NCBI RefSeq assembly: GCF_042685265.1
Contig: NZ_JBHUMX010000014.1
Reading direction: 5' to 3' (one strand)
Source of the DNA: Oceanobacillus_B kapialis
Lineage (GTDB): Bacteria > Bacillota > Bacilli > Bacillales > Amphibacillaceae
DNA: 64,000 nucleotides
Shown: positions 25,249 through 33,268 of the stretch, piece after piece
Layout: the number at the start of each line of letters is the position of its first letter
Position numbering within the stretch: position 1 is the stretch's first letter
Notes under the pieces: model-generated
Seen by the model: the letters and a program-made list of their open reading frames with translations, nothing else
Told to the model about the DNA's origin: nothing
Databases searched by the model: none
Position numbers and translations under genes: made by a program

Positions 25249-25872
25249 TTAGAAGCTAATTTGAAACCTGCAATGGTTATTCCCCTCCGTTTTACAGCTT
25301 GTCCGCGTAACATGCTCTGTTTGTAAAACATTTTTAAACATGTTTGTTTCACACTTGCATGCTACTTTATATTCCTTGGCAACCGCCATAATCGGGCAAT
25401 TATATTCGATGAGCTCATAGGAGTTATCATCTAGATGATTGATTTCAGCCATATAGCCCTTTTCTTCCTGAATTTCTTTAATTTCCCTCATTCGTTCCTG
25501 CGGAGATTTTTTTTGCATGCGTATTGTGTATTCTTTTGTTAGGCGTTTTTCACGGTTGCGGAAAAGCTGTTCAACAGAAGCGATACCATGGATTGTTTCA
25601 ATATCTTGCAAAAATTCTACACTTAATCCTTCATAGCTTTTGGGGAAAAGCAATTCACCTTTTTCTGAGAGAGAATAGCTAACGACTGGTCTTCCCATTG
25701 GTTGTTTTCTCTCTTCAGTAGTAATTAAACCATCTTTTTGCATAACAGAAAGATGCTTTCTAACTGCCATGTCGGTGATTTGTAATTCTCTCAATAGGTC
25801 TCCAACAGTCATTTGAACTTCTTTTTTTAAAAGATCAAGAATTTTATCCTTTGTAGTTTTTTGTTGCATCAT
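25249..25872 (-). CDS. SufR-like winged-helix Fe-S transcriptional regulator
   Basis: A 207-residue protein. Residues about 5-75 are a winged helix-turn-helix (MTVGDLLRELQITDMAVRKHL, GLITTEERKQPMGRP). The C-terminal third has the spaced Cys residues NCPIMAVAKEYKVACKCE and SCKTEGNNHCRFQI, a pattern used by SufR-type repressors to bind a [4Fe-4S] cluster. Such proteins sense iron-sulfur status or oxidative stress. AGAAGGGGG precedes the ATG at 25872. The gene diverges from sodA, and the shared region holds inverted repeats that could be its operator. Confidence 0.85.
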   Translation of the reverse strand: MMQQKTTKDKILDLLKKEVQMTVGDLLRELQITDMAVRKHLSVMQKDGLITTEERKQPMGRPVVSYSLSEKGELLFPKSYEGLSVEFLQDIETIHGIASVEQLFRNREKRLTKEYTIRMQKKSPQERMREIKEIQEEKGYMAEINHLDDNSYELIEYNCPIMAVAKEYKVACKCETNMFKNVLQTEHVTRTSCKTEGNNHCRFQISF

Positions 25873-25956
25873 GTTAACCCCCTTCTTCCCTTTTAAATGT
25901 GATCCTAAATGACTCCCTATGCTTTCGAGCATTTAAGTTGCACTGCAAATTTGAAT

Positions 25957-25996
25957 AAGGTAACCTTTACTTAAACTTATTATACTTTATAGTATA
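25957..25996. promoter_or_regulatory. Candidate operators in the sufR-like/sodA divergent promoter region
   Basis: AAGGTAACCTT (25957-25967) is a perfect palindrome, and TATACT-TTAT-AGTATA (25981-25996) is a perfect inverted repeat that overlaps a -10-like TATACT on the plus strand. Both sit between the divergent regulator and sodA genes. Which protein binds them is inference. Confidence 0.5.
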
Positions 25997-26033
25997 AAAA
26001 GTATAAACTAATTTGACTAGGGAGGAACAATTC

Positions 26034-26654
26034 ATGAGTAAATTTGAATTACCTGAATTACCTTATGCACTAGATGCATTAGAACCTTATATTGATGCAA
26101 AAACAATGGAAATCCATCACGGAAAGCATCATCAAACATATGTAACAAAACTTAATGTAGCGTTGGAGGGCCACAAGGGCCTTCAAGAGAAATCTTTAGA
26201 AGCATTGCTGTCAGATTTGGAAGCACTGCCTAGTGAAATTCGTACTGCAGTAAGAAATAATGGTGGAGGGCACCTAAACCACTCTCTATTCTGGGAAATT
26301 ATTGCACCATCAAAAGAGGCGGCAGCTCCCGAAGGCAAGCTTGCAGAAGCTATGGAAGCAGCTTTTGGCAGTATCAGCAGTTTTGAGCAAAAATTTGCAG
26401 ATGCTGCAACTACTCGTTTTGGTTCTGGTTGGGCTTGGCTTGTAGTAAATGAAAATAACGAACTTGAAGTTACAAGCACACCAAATCAGGATAGCCCTGT
26501 TATGGAAGGTCAAACACCAATTCTTGGTTTAGATGTATGGGAACATGCTTATTACTTAAATTATCAAAATAGAAGACCAGAATACATTGAAAACTTCTTT
26601 AATATCATTGATTGGCAGAAGGTAGCCGAGAAGTTTGAAGCGGCTACAAAATAA
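26034..26654 (+). CDS. sodA: Superoxide dismutase, Mn/Fe family
   Basis: A 206-residue enzyme that converts superoxide to hydrogen peroxide and oxygen. Metal ligands are His28 in EIHHGKHHQTYV, the His in LNHSLFW, and Asp and His in LDVWEHAYY. GGGHLNHSLFW and the Gln-Asp-Ser-Pro region favour manganese. GGGAGGAAC precedes the ATG at 26034, so the upstream part of the open frame is not used. It diverges from the SufR-like regulator gene. Confidence 0.95.
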   Translation: MSKFELPELPYALDALEPYIDAKTMEIHHGKHHQTYVTKLNVALEGHKGLQEKSLEALLSDLEALPSEIRTAVRNNGGGHLNHSLFWEIIAPSKEAAAPEGKLAEAMEAAFGSISSFEQKFADAATTRFGSGWAWLVVNENNELEVTSTPNQDSPVMEGQTPILGLDVWEHAYYLNYQNRRPEYIENFFNIIDWQKVAEKFEAATK

Positions 26655-26663
26655 ACATACAAT

Positions 26664-26693
26664 AGAATAAGGTGTTCACGAACGCCTTATTCT
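26664..26693 (+). terminator. Hairpin after sodA
   Basis: AGAATAAGG-GTTC pairs with GAAC-CCTTATTCT with a single bulge. The run after it is T-poor (tctctacat), so termination may be partial and allow read-through into the FMN reductase gene. Confidence 0.6.
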
Positions 26694-26731
26694 CTACATA
26701 TGCTTTACATGAAACGAGGGGAGGGGTCCAG

Positions 26732-27274
26732 TTGAAACTTGTAGGAATATCTGGTTCTGTCGTAGGTGATAAAACATCGCAAGCCGTACATGATGTTCTA
26801 ATGGCAGCAAAGTCGTTTGACTCATCGCTTGAGACAGAATTAATTGATCTGAAGGAATATGATATAGAAATTGTACGGGGCTTTCCGTTAGTAAGCTATA
26901 ATCAAGACACTTGGGATGTAGTAAACAAAATTACATCAGCAGATGCTCTAGTATTTGGATCGCCGATTTATCAGGCTTCGATTTCTGGAGTGCTAAAAAA
27001 TTTGTTTGATCACTTACCTGTAGATGCTTTTAAATCAAAAGTAACTGGAATGGTTACGACAGGAGGGGTGGAGAAGCATTTTCTTGTCTCTGAATATCAA
27101 CTAAAGCCAATTCTTTCGTATTTAAAAGGCATGGTTCCAACGTACAGTGTGTTCGTGCATAATGATGATTTTAATGATGATAATGAAATTACAAATAAGC
27201 TTGTTAATGAACGAATTACAAAGCTATCTCAGGAAATGCTTCAACTTCATAAAGCTATTAATCAAAATAACTAA
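26732..27274 (+). CDS. NADPH-dependent FMN reductase
   Basis: A 180-residue flavodoxin-like reductase. It starts with the FMN phosphate loop KLVGISGSVVGDKTSQ, and continues with DALVFGSPIYQASISGVLKN, the standard flavin-binding motif, and TGMVTTGG. Such enzymes reduce FMN, quinones, azo dyes or chromate. The start is a TTG at 26732 with GAGGGG just upstream; the longer frame to 26672 begins inside the sodA hairpin. It lies 77 bases after sodA and may belong to the same oxidative-stress response. Confidence 0.85.
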   Translation: MKLVGISGSVVGDKTSQAVHDVLMAAKSFDSSLETELIDLKEYDIEIVRGFPLVSYNQDTWDVVNKITSADALVFGSPIYQASISGVLKNLFDHLPVDAFKSKVTGMVTTGGVEKHFLVSEYQLKPILSYLKGMVPTYSVFVHNDDFNDDNEITNKLVNERITKLSQEMLQLHKAINQNN

Positions 27275-27369
27275 AGGTCAAGGGTTGCGACATAACGCTC
27301 CTCCGCTTTTAATAGTGGAAAGAAGTACATTGTTAAAGTGTGATCTAAACACAAAAATAAATAACTATC

Positions 27370-27419
27370 CGGACGTATCCGATCATATTTTGAAATGATT
27401 CGGATGATGTCCGTTTTTT
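27370..27419 (+). terminator. Rho-independent terminator
   Basis: CGGAC and GTCCG enclose a second stem ATCCGATCAT/ATGATTCGGAT, followed by T6. It ends the FMN reductase transcript. Confidence 0.85.
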
Positions 27420-27454
27420 GTATTCTATTTTATGTCACATCAAAAGTTGCAAAG

Positions 27455-27506
27455 GAAGAGAATAAGTGGCGCACAGTAGAGGGAGTCGCACACTGAAGAG
27501 AATAAG
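27455..27506 (+). repeat. Short direct repeat in an intergenic region
   Basis: GAAGAGAATAAG occurs at 27455-27466 and 27495-27506, each followed within a few bases by GCGCAC or CCGCAC. The period is 40 bases. No gene is seen between 27420 and 27557. Confidence 0.6.
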
Positions 27507-27557
27507 CCGCACGTCAATCCAATAAATAGTGTACCTTCCTTTGTTTATTACAATGTC

Positions 27558-28184
27558 TCATACTTCCTTTGAGGAAAAGGGTAGAAAAAGTTTGATTCCT
27601 CTCTTGTTAAAAGGAAGAAGTTTGCTGTCTGCAACTAGATGGCTTATATAACCAGCAAGGCAGGTGCTATGTATACCAGGTAGAGCAAATGACAACTCCA
27701 AACGATATGCGATATACCCAACAAATATTACGCCAATAGCCGAATGAGTATAGGATCTGTGTGCCACTACAGAAGCAATGAGTATATACACGCCAAGTAA
27801 TAAGAGCCACATTTCTTGTAAGGACAGGCCAACTGCCATTACAGCAATCCCGGTAAGAAGAAGCATATGTTTTTGTTTAAGAAAAGAAGCTAAAATGAGA
27901 AGTAAAACCCCAATCCCTAGTCCAATAAACTGATTTGTACCCTCGCCCTCATAAATGCTATAAGCAATCATTAGAATCCCAATCAGCTGCGCAATCGTAC
28001 GAAACATTTTGTGGGATAGGGTGATTCTTCCACGTAGTTTTCCATCAATATCGAGATCAGGAAGTAAGCCTGCTATTGTCCCTATACTCACGAGTAGTAG
28101 TGTTTCAGTGGGTGTGACTGTATGGGTATTTGCCACAATAAATCCTGCTCCGGCTCCTACAGCAGCATGTGCCGTTCCGTTCAT
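27558..28184 (-). CDS. YdjM/DUF457-like membrane metal-dependent hydrolase
   Basis: A 208-residue multi-pass membrane protein. It starts NGTAHAAVGAGAG and continues AGLLPDLDIDGKL and VAHRSYTHSAIG, the His/Asp motifs of the DUF457/YdjM family (predicted membrane-bound metal-dependent hydrolases). The GYISHLVADSKL motif late in the protein completes the set. Substrate is unknown; some relatives are SOS-regulated. It diverges from the CbiX-like gene across 151 bases. Confidence 0.85.
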   Translation of the reverse strand: MNGTAHAAVGAGAGFIVANTHTVTPTETLLLVSIGTIAGLLPDLDIDGKLRGRITLSHKMFRTIAQLIGILMIAYSIYEGEGTNQFIGLGIGVLLLILASFLKQKHMLLLTGIAVMAVGLSLQEMWLLLLGVYILIASVVAHRSYTHSAIGVIFVGYIAYRLELSFALPGIHSTCLAGYISHLVADSKLLPFNKRGIKLFLPFSSKEV

Positions 28185-28335
28185 ATAAATAGTCCCTTCT
28201 TTCTTTAGCTTGTAACTGACTCAATTAGCCCCTAGAAAACCTATGAGGAGCAAACGAGCCTCAAATAGTATACAATAAAATGTATGTTCTGTTTAGGGGT
28301 TTAAACAGAAAAATAGTAAGAAAGGGGACAAGCAG

Positions 28336-29004
28336 TTGAAACACATTACAATTATTATCTATCATGGCTCCCCGAATGAAGAAAAGAACAAAAGTTTTCT
28401 TAGGATGATTGAACGCCTCCAAACAGATCTGCATAATAAGGTAGTGGGGTGCTTTTTAGAATTTGGTTCGCCTCTGTGGAAAGATACTTGGTGTACCTAC
28501 TCTAAAGGTTACCAATTGACAATTCTGCCACTCATTTTTTTGAGAGGAAAGCATTATGAAGAAGACATAATAGGTAAAGAATTAGAAGTAAATCCATCAG
28601 TGAACCTGCTCTCCCCTTTGGTAGAAGATAGCCTATTTCGGGATTATATCCAACAAAACTATCGAATAAAAGGGCCTTTGGTATTGGCAGCACATGGATC
28701 GGATCACAATACGGCTGGCGAAGCTCTGTCTAAAATGGCTCGGGAACTGTCTGTAAGTGCCAGTACTCCGTGTATGTCTGTTCTCCTGGTAGATAAAAAT
28801 TCCACCAATAAACTAGCAGATTTTCACCAAGAGTTTGGAAGTTTTTCTGTTATACCTTTTACATTTGGAAAAGGAAAAGTATATCAAGAAATAAAAGAGC
28901 TTCCTAACACTGGCATCTCCTTTCATATGTTAGAACCTCTATCCTTTAATAAGGTGATTGAACGGTATATACTAGAGAAAATGACGTTGAAGGAAGGTAG
29001 TTAG
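28336..29004 (+). CDS. CbiX/SirB-like chelatase family protein
   Basis: A 222-residue protein of the sirohydrochlorin cobaltochelatase/ferrochelatase fold. The N-terminal IIIYHGSPNEEKN and middle VLAAHGSDHNTAGEAL correspond to the duplicated HGS motif of CbiX, with the metal-binding His. The start is a TTG with AAAGGGGAC upstream. It would insert cobalt or iron into a tetrapyrrole, or act as a metal carrier. No sirohaem or cobalamin synthesis genes are nearby. The HmoB-like gene starts 2 bases after its stop, so the two are translationally linked. Confidence 0.8.
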   Translation: MKHITIIIYHGSPNEEKNKSFLRMIERLQTDLHNKVVGCFLEFGSPLWKDTWCTYSKGYQLTILPLIFLRGKHYEEDIIGKELEVNPSVNLLSPLVEDSLFRDYIQQNYRIKGPLVLAAHGSDHNTAGEALSKMARELSVSASTPCMSVLLVDKNSTNKLADFHQEFGSFSVIPFTFGKGKVYQEIKELPNTGISFHMLEPLSFNKVIERYILEKMTLKEGS

Positions 29005-29006
29005 AA

Positions 29007-29444
29007 ATGAACATTGCGCTACAATATTTGGAAGGAGAAGAATCTTTATTTTTATCCAACAAGGGAAACAAAGTTTATATTGATGAAAAAGAATATGAAA
29101 TTATAGATGAATCTGGTGCGCTAAAGGAAGATGCCATACATGTATTCAATTACGTTTCTGTTAATCCCGCCTCCAGGGAAAGATTTGAGAAACGTTTTCT
29201 TAACCGGCCTAAACTAATTGAGAAAGAAAAAGGCTTTTTGTCCATCCGAGTATTACGTCCCCTAACCGATAACACGTTTCTAATTTTAACCCAATGGGAA
29301 ACTGTAAAAGCATTTCAAGATTGGCAGGGGTCTAAAGCATATCAGCATGCTCACAAAAAAAGAGGGACCAAAGAAGGATTAGATCAGGAAAAAGGTGTGC
29401 TAAGCGAAAAGCCCTACCACCTTCTTTTTAAGACTAAAAAATAG
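29007..29444 (+). CDS. HmoB-like haem-degrading monooxygenase (ABM domain)
   Basis: A 145-residue protein. The C-terminal half is an antibiotic-biosynthesis-monooxygenase (ABM) domain with VSVNPASRERFEKRF, a Phe-Leu-Ser-Ile-Arg strand, and ILTQWETVKAFQDWQGSKAYQHAH. The W-x8-W and late His pattern match Bacillus HmoB (YhgC), which opens haem and frees iron. The first 45 residues form a separate region (YLEGEESLFLSNKGNKVY), also present in HmoB-like proteins. It follows the CbiX-like gene directly, suggesting a shared tetrapyrrole or iron function. Confidence 0.75.
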   Translation: MNIALQYLEGEESLFLSNKGNKVYIDEKEYEIIDESGALKEDAIHVFNYVSVNPASRERFEKRFLNRPKLIEKEKGFLSIRVLRPLTDNTFLILTQWETVKAFQDWQGSKAYQHAHKKRGTKEGLDQEKGVLSEKPYHLLFKTKK

Positions 29445-29544
29445 GAATCATTACGTATAGTCTATGAGAATTATAGACAATTCTAAAATTGTTCGATAAG
29501 ATGGAAGGTAATAAGTAGCAACTATTATAGAGGTGAAACCGAGC

Positions 29545-30336
29545 GTGACGAAAAATATCCAAAGTAGGCATTATTTAATAGAACGTGCACTGAATTACAC
29601 AGGAGTTGGCCTAATTATCACAGACCCAACAATGAAAGATAATCCAATTGTTTTTGCAAATCAGGGATTTTATAATTTAACCGGCTATCAAGAAAGTGAA
29701 ATCATAGGGGAGAATTGTCGCTTTTTACAAGGCGAAGAAACGGATGAAGCAAGTTTACAGGAAATTCGTGATGCAATTATAGCTGAACAGCCTGTAAAGG
29801 TTCAGCTATACAATTATAAAAAAGATGGTACCGGTTTTTGGAATGAACTCTCCATTGACCCTATGTGGGTGGAGGAAGATCAAAGAACCTATTTTGTAGG
29901 CGTGCAAAAAGATGTTACAAAAGATAAAGAGAATGAGCGACAGCTTGAAGAGCATTTAAAAGAAATAGAGCGGATTTCCACTCCGATTGTACCAGTGCGA
30001 GATGACGCTTCTGTTCTTCCTTTAATTGGCACGATGGGAGAAGAACGGCTCGATACTATTATGAAATCAGTATCAAGTTATTTGGAGGAATCTGATCAAG
30101 ATTATTTAATTATTGATCTCTCAGGTTTATACGAAGTGGATAATAATACGGTTGCTCGATTTCTAAAAATACACCAATTTATCTCTCTGATGGGAAAACA
30201 ATTACTTGTTGCAGGGATTCGGCCGGATATGGCAGTGCAAACTGCCACGATTCAGGATAAATTCAGAAATATGAAGACGTTTAAGAGTGTGCAAACGGCA
30301 TTGGAATATATCGTCCGGGTTGCCGGGGATAAATAA
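29545..30336 (+). CDS. pfyP: LOV-STAS blue-light photoreceptor (YtvA-like)
   Basis: A 263-residue protein. Residues about 10-120 are a LOV domain with the flavin-adduct Cys58 in GENCRFLQGEETD and the ITDPTMKDNPIVFAN strand. A helical linker (about 120-140) joins it to a STAS domain (about 150-255). This is the architecture and length of Bacillus YtvA, a stressosome member that turns on sigma-B under blue light. The start at the GTG 29545 is preferred because AGAGGTG just upstream overlaps the earlier GTG at 29533. A strong terminator follows. The next gene is a CarH-like B12 photosensor and the pigment operon. Confidence 0.92.
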   Translation: MTKNIQSRHYLIERALNYTGVGLIITDPTMKDNPIVFANQGFYNLTGYQESEIIGENCRFLQGEETDEASLQEIRDAIIAEQPVKVQLYNYKKDGTGFWNELSIDPMWVEEDQRTYFVGVQKDVTKDKENERQLEEHLKEIERISTPIVPVRDDASVLPLIGTMGEERLDTIMKSVSSYLEESDQDYLIIDLSGLYEVDNNTVARFLKIHQFISLMGKQLLVAGIRPDMAVQTATIQDKFRNMKTFKSVQTALEYIVRVAGDK

Positions 30337-30343
30337 TTATAGT

Positions 30344-30381
30344 GAGAACCTCTATTTAAAAAGTGGAGGTTCTCTTTTTTT
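30344..30381 (+). terminator. Rho-independent terminator
   Basis: A perfect 9-bp stem GAGAACCTC/GAGGTTCTC with T7 ends the LOV-STAS gene. Confidence 0.9.
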
Positions 30382-30494
30382 ATCATGTTGGGCACGTTCA
30401 TTTTAAGTATGTTCCTGTGTAAGCTTGCACATTTGTCTTTCATTTATCTCGTCTTATCTGGAAGGAAAACCCCGGGGCCCGACTTCCAGTAAGG

Positions 30495-30570
30495 GTCCGG
30501 TTCGTTCAACTAACATTTGGGGGAAAGAGGGAACCCCAAACCGAATGAAATCCACATTATTTTAAGAACT
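30495..30570 (+). repeat. Dispersed intergenic repeat, copy 2
   Basis: Aligns with 23989-24063 (see there). Shared blocks are TTCGTTCAACTAACATTTG, GGGGA, GGGAA, CCCA and TCCACATTATTTT. Its 3' end overlaps the last codons of the minus-strand CarH-like gene (30562 onward). Confidence 0.6.
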
Positions 30571-31482
30571 GGGAAAAGACGTACCAACTAAAGGCTCTAA
30601 TGTAATAACCTCCTTGATTGAATTCGTTAAAGTTAGGTGTTGAAGTTGCTTGCCCGTTGCAAAAGTCATAGCACCATAACCACCAAGATAAAAGTGAATC
30701 TCAGGGTGTTTTCCCGCAAAGCTGTCTAACATTCCAAGCAGGCTAGGATTTTGTTCGAAAGGGATGCTCGTCGTTGCTGATAATAGCACTTTACGAGGTC
30801 TTAACCCCCGAACAAGCGACTCTATAGACCCAGGTGCTGGCGAGGCTCCGACTAGCTTAGTTTTCCATCCTTTCAGCAAGCACTCTAAAAGAATAATATG
30901 AACAGGTATTTCATGTTGTTCCCCTGGTAGACAAGCACCAAGAATTAGTGGCGCTGTTTCTGAATAGTGGAAGCTGCGGCGGATTTCTATTAGGAAGTCA
31001 CGAATGACCAGACTAACAACAGATTCCTGAAAGGCTTCCCATTCCCCCCGTTCCCAGCGATTACCTACTTCTATAAGGAAAGGGATAACTATTTCTTTGA
31101 GAAAATTCTCCATCCCATAATAGTGATAGGATTGTCTTAATGCCTGATTAAGCCCAGCCTCGTCACACCTCTTCCCCTTTTCTATTAAATCCAATATAAA
31201 AAAGTCTAGATTCTTTTCTCTAGAATTATAATGATTTCTCTCCATTTCACTATGAACGTTGTTTACTGCTTCTTGTAATGTATAGCCTTGTTTTTGATAG
31301 GCCTTTATTTTAATTAATTTTTTTATGTCTTCTTGGTTGTAGACTCTATATCCATTTTCCTTCCTTTTAGGGGTAAGAGAACAGTACCTGTCTTCCCACT
31401 TGCGAATTACTTGCTTGGATAACCCTGTTAGCTCAGCTGCTTCTTTTATGTAGTATTCCTTCTTTTTTTGTGTAATGCGCAT
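30562..31482 (-). CDS. CarH/LitR-like MerR-family regulator with B12-binding domain
   Basis: A 306-residue protein. Residues about 10-78 are a MerR-type winged helix (YIKEAAELTGLSKQVIRKWE, ENGYRVYNQEDI). Residues about 90-170 form a helical cap and about 178-300 a cobalamin-binding Rossmann domain with GEQHEIP (His190, lower axial ligand) and LVGASPAPGSI. In CarH the cap has W-x9-EH; here it is Trp143-x9-Glu153-Ser154, so the His is a Ser. CarH and LitR use adenosyl-B12 to repress carotenoid genes in the dark and release DNA in light. It is divergent from the crt operon, as expected for its repressor. The start at 31482 has GAAGGG upstream. Confidence 0.88.
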   Translation of the reverse strand: MRITQKKKEYYIKEAAELTGLSKQVIRKWEDRYCSLTPKRKENGYRVYNQEDIKKLIKIKAYQKQGYTLQEAVNNVHSEMERNHYNSREKNLDFFILDLIEKGKRCDEAGLNQALRQSYHYYGMENFLKEIVIPFLIEVGNRWERGEWEAFQESVVSLVIRDFLIEIRRSFHYSETAPLILGACLPGEQHEIPVHIILLECLLKGWKTKLVGASPAPGSIESLVRGLRPRKVLLSATTSIPFEQNPSLLGMLDSFAGKHPEIHFYLGGYGAMTFATGKQLQHLTLTNSIKEVITLEPLVGTSFPSS

Positions 31483-31569
31483 GTTTACCATCCCTTCAAG
31501 TGAAAAGTGTCTAATGTTTTAATAACAAAGGTTAGACAAGCTTATATAGTACATTCCCACATTTATATT

Positions 31570-31595
31570 GTTTGTAACCTGTTTTGCTCGGGTAT
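31570..31595 (+). promoter_or_regulatory. Sigma-B-type promoter upstream of the crt operon
   Basis: GTTTGT at 31570-31575, a 14-base spacer, and GGGTAT at 31590-31595 match the sigma-B consensus GTTTAA-N12-15-GGGTAT at 10 of 12 positions. It lies 129 bases before crtN. The fit with a LOV-STAS protein next door is notable, since that family signals to sigma-B. Confidence 0.7.
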
Positions 31596-31723
31596 AGAAG
31601 GATACAAGCAAGATAACACAAAGTTATATAACATTGTACAACGTAGTAGAAATACTACTTCACATAGCTTCTTAAGTTCAATGGTTGGCGATGGATGTAA
31701 CTGAAGAACAGGGAGAGAAAAAA

Positions 31724-33253
31724 ATGGAAAAGAAGCGCGTTATTGTCATTGGAGCAGGGGTTGCTGGTCTTGCTAGCGCCATTCGCTTACAGCATGCAGG
31801 GTATCAAGTAGCACTGTATGAAAAAGAAGCAATACCTGGTGGGAAAATGCACAAAATTGAAAAGGATGGCTATCAGTTTGATTTAGGACCTAGTATTGTA
31901 ATGATGCCTGAATTGTATCGTGAAGTTTTTGAGCTTACTGGAAGAGATCCCGAAGATTATATTCCGATGGAAAGGCTTGACCCGATGTATTCCGTATTTT
32001 TCGGAGATAACGCTGATGAGCGTTATGATATATCCTCAGACTTAATTGAGCTTATGCAAACACTAGAAGAAATTAGTGATGAAGATGCAGATGGCTTTCT
32101 AACCTATTTACAAAAAATTTATGAACGATTTTTAGTAGCTAAGAAGCATTTTATACAGCGGCCTTTTCGTAAGGCGACTGATTTTTATAACCCTTTTATG
32201 CTCAGACAGGCATTAAAATTAAAGACCTTTGACAGTGCGGATCGCTTTATCGGGAAATATATAAAAAATGAGCGACTTAAACAGATGATTAGCTTTCAAA
32301 CCTTATATATTGGTGTCTCTCCCTTTAACGGCCCGTCGTTATATACCATGATACCTATGATCGAAATGCTCTACGGTGTCTGGTTTATAAAAGGTGGTAT
32401 GCATACGATGGCTACCGCTATGGAGCGACTCTTCCTGGAACTTGGTGGCTCTGTACACTATAATAGCGCAGTTGATGAAGTGATAATTGAAGACAAGGTT
32501 GCAAAAGGTATAAGACTGGGCAATCAAGTTATCTATTCTGACTTTGTAATGTGTAATGCTGACTTTCCTTATGCAATGAAGTATTTAATCCAAGACCCGC
32601 AGGCGAAAGGGAAATATACAGATAAGAAGATTGATAGTATGAAATATTCCTGTTCTTGTTTCATTATGTATCTAGGGATGGATCGGAAGTATAAAACGAT
32701 TGATCAAGTTCACAATTTTATGTTCAGTGAAGGGTTTGCCGAAAATCTGAATGGAATATTTGAAGGGAAGCTGCTTGAAGATCCCTCTTTTTATGTTTAT
32801 ATAGGGTCTAAGCTTGATCCAACACTTGCACCAGAAGGTAAAGATGGTTTGTATATTCTTGTGCCAGTTTCTGATCTGTCAACCTCAGAATATGAATGGA
32901 ACGATGAAACAATTGCTTATTACCGTAAGAAGGTACTGGATCGCCTGAAAAAGTTAGACGGCTTTGAGCGAATAGAAGAGGAGATCGTGTCAGAAACGTA
33001 TATGACACCACCTGACTTTGCGACTAAATTTAATGCATATAATGGAGCTTGTTTTGGATTACAACCAAATCTTGCGCAAAGTAACCATATGCGACCGCAG
33101 AGTAAAGCAAAAGATTGCGAAAATCTGTATTTTACAGGTAGCAGTACTCACCCGGGAGCAGGAGTACCAATCGTTTTACTCTCCGCCAAAATTGCAACTG
33201 AAGAACTGTTACTTGATGATCGTGGGGAAGAAGCAAAGCATGAAGTTTCATAA
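31724..33253 (+). CDS. crtN: Diapophytoene (dehydrosqualene) desaturase
   Basis: A 509-residue flavoenzyme of the phytoene desaturase family. The N-terminal FAD motif is VIVIGAGVAGLASAIRLQHAG, followed by PGGKMHK and DLGPSIVMMP. The C-terminal TGSSTHPGAGVPIVLLSAK is the second FAD-binding signature. In C30 pathways CrtN desaturates 4,4'-diapophytoene to diaponeurosporene. The start at 31724 has GGGAGAG upstream; an in-frame ATG at 31685 is less well supported. It heads a five-gene operon with gaps of 13-44 bases. Which of the two desaturase-like enzymes does the desaturation is inferred from gene order. Confidence 0.88.
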   Translation: MEKKRVIVIGAGVAGLASAIRLQHAGYQVALYEKEAIPGGKMHKIEKDGYQFDLGPSIVMMPELYREVFELTGRDPEDYIPMERLDPMYSVFFGDNADERYDISSDLIELMQTLEEISDEDADGFLTYLQKIYERFLVAKKHFIQRPFRKATDFYNPFMLRQALKLKTFDSADRFIGKYIKNERLKQMISFQTLYIGVSPFNGPSLYTMIPMIEMLYGVWFIKGGMHTMATAMERLFLELGGSVHYNSAVDEVIIEDKVAKGIRLGNQVIYSDFVMCNADFPYAMKYLIQDPQAKGKYTDKKIDSMKYSCSCFIMYLGMDRKYKTIDQVHNFMFSEGFAENLNGIFEGKLLEDPSFYVYIGSKLDPTLAPEGKDGLYILVPVSDLSTSEYEWNDETIAYYRKKVLDRLKKLDGFERIEEEIVSETYMTPPDFATKFNAYNGACFGLQPNLAQSNHMRPQSKAKDCENLYFTGSSTHPGAGVPIVLLSAKIATEELLLDDRGEEAKHEVS

Positions 33254-33268
33254 ACAGGAGGTACTCGC

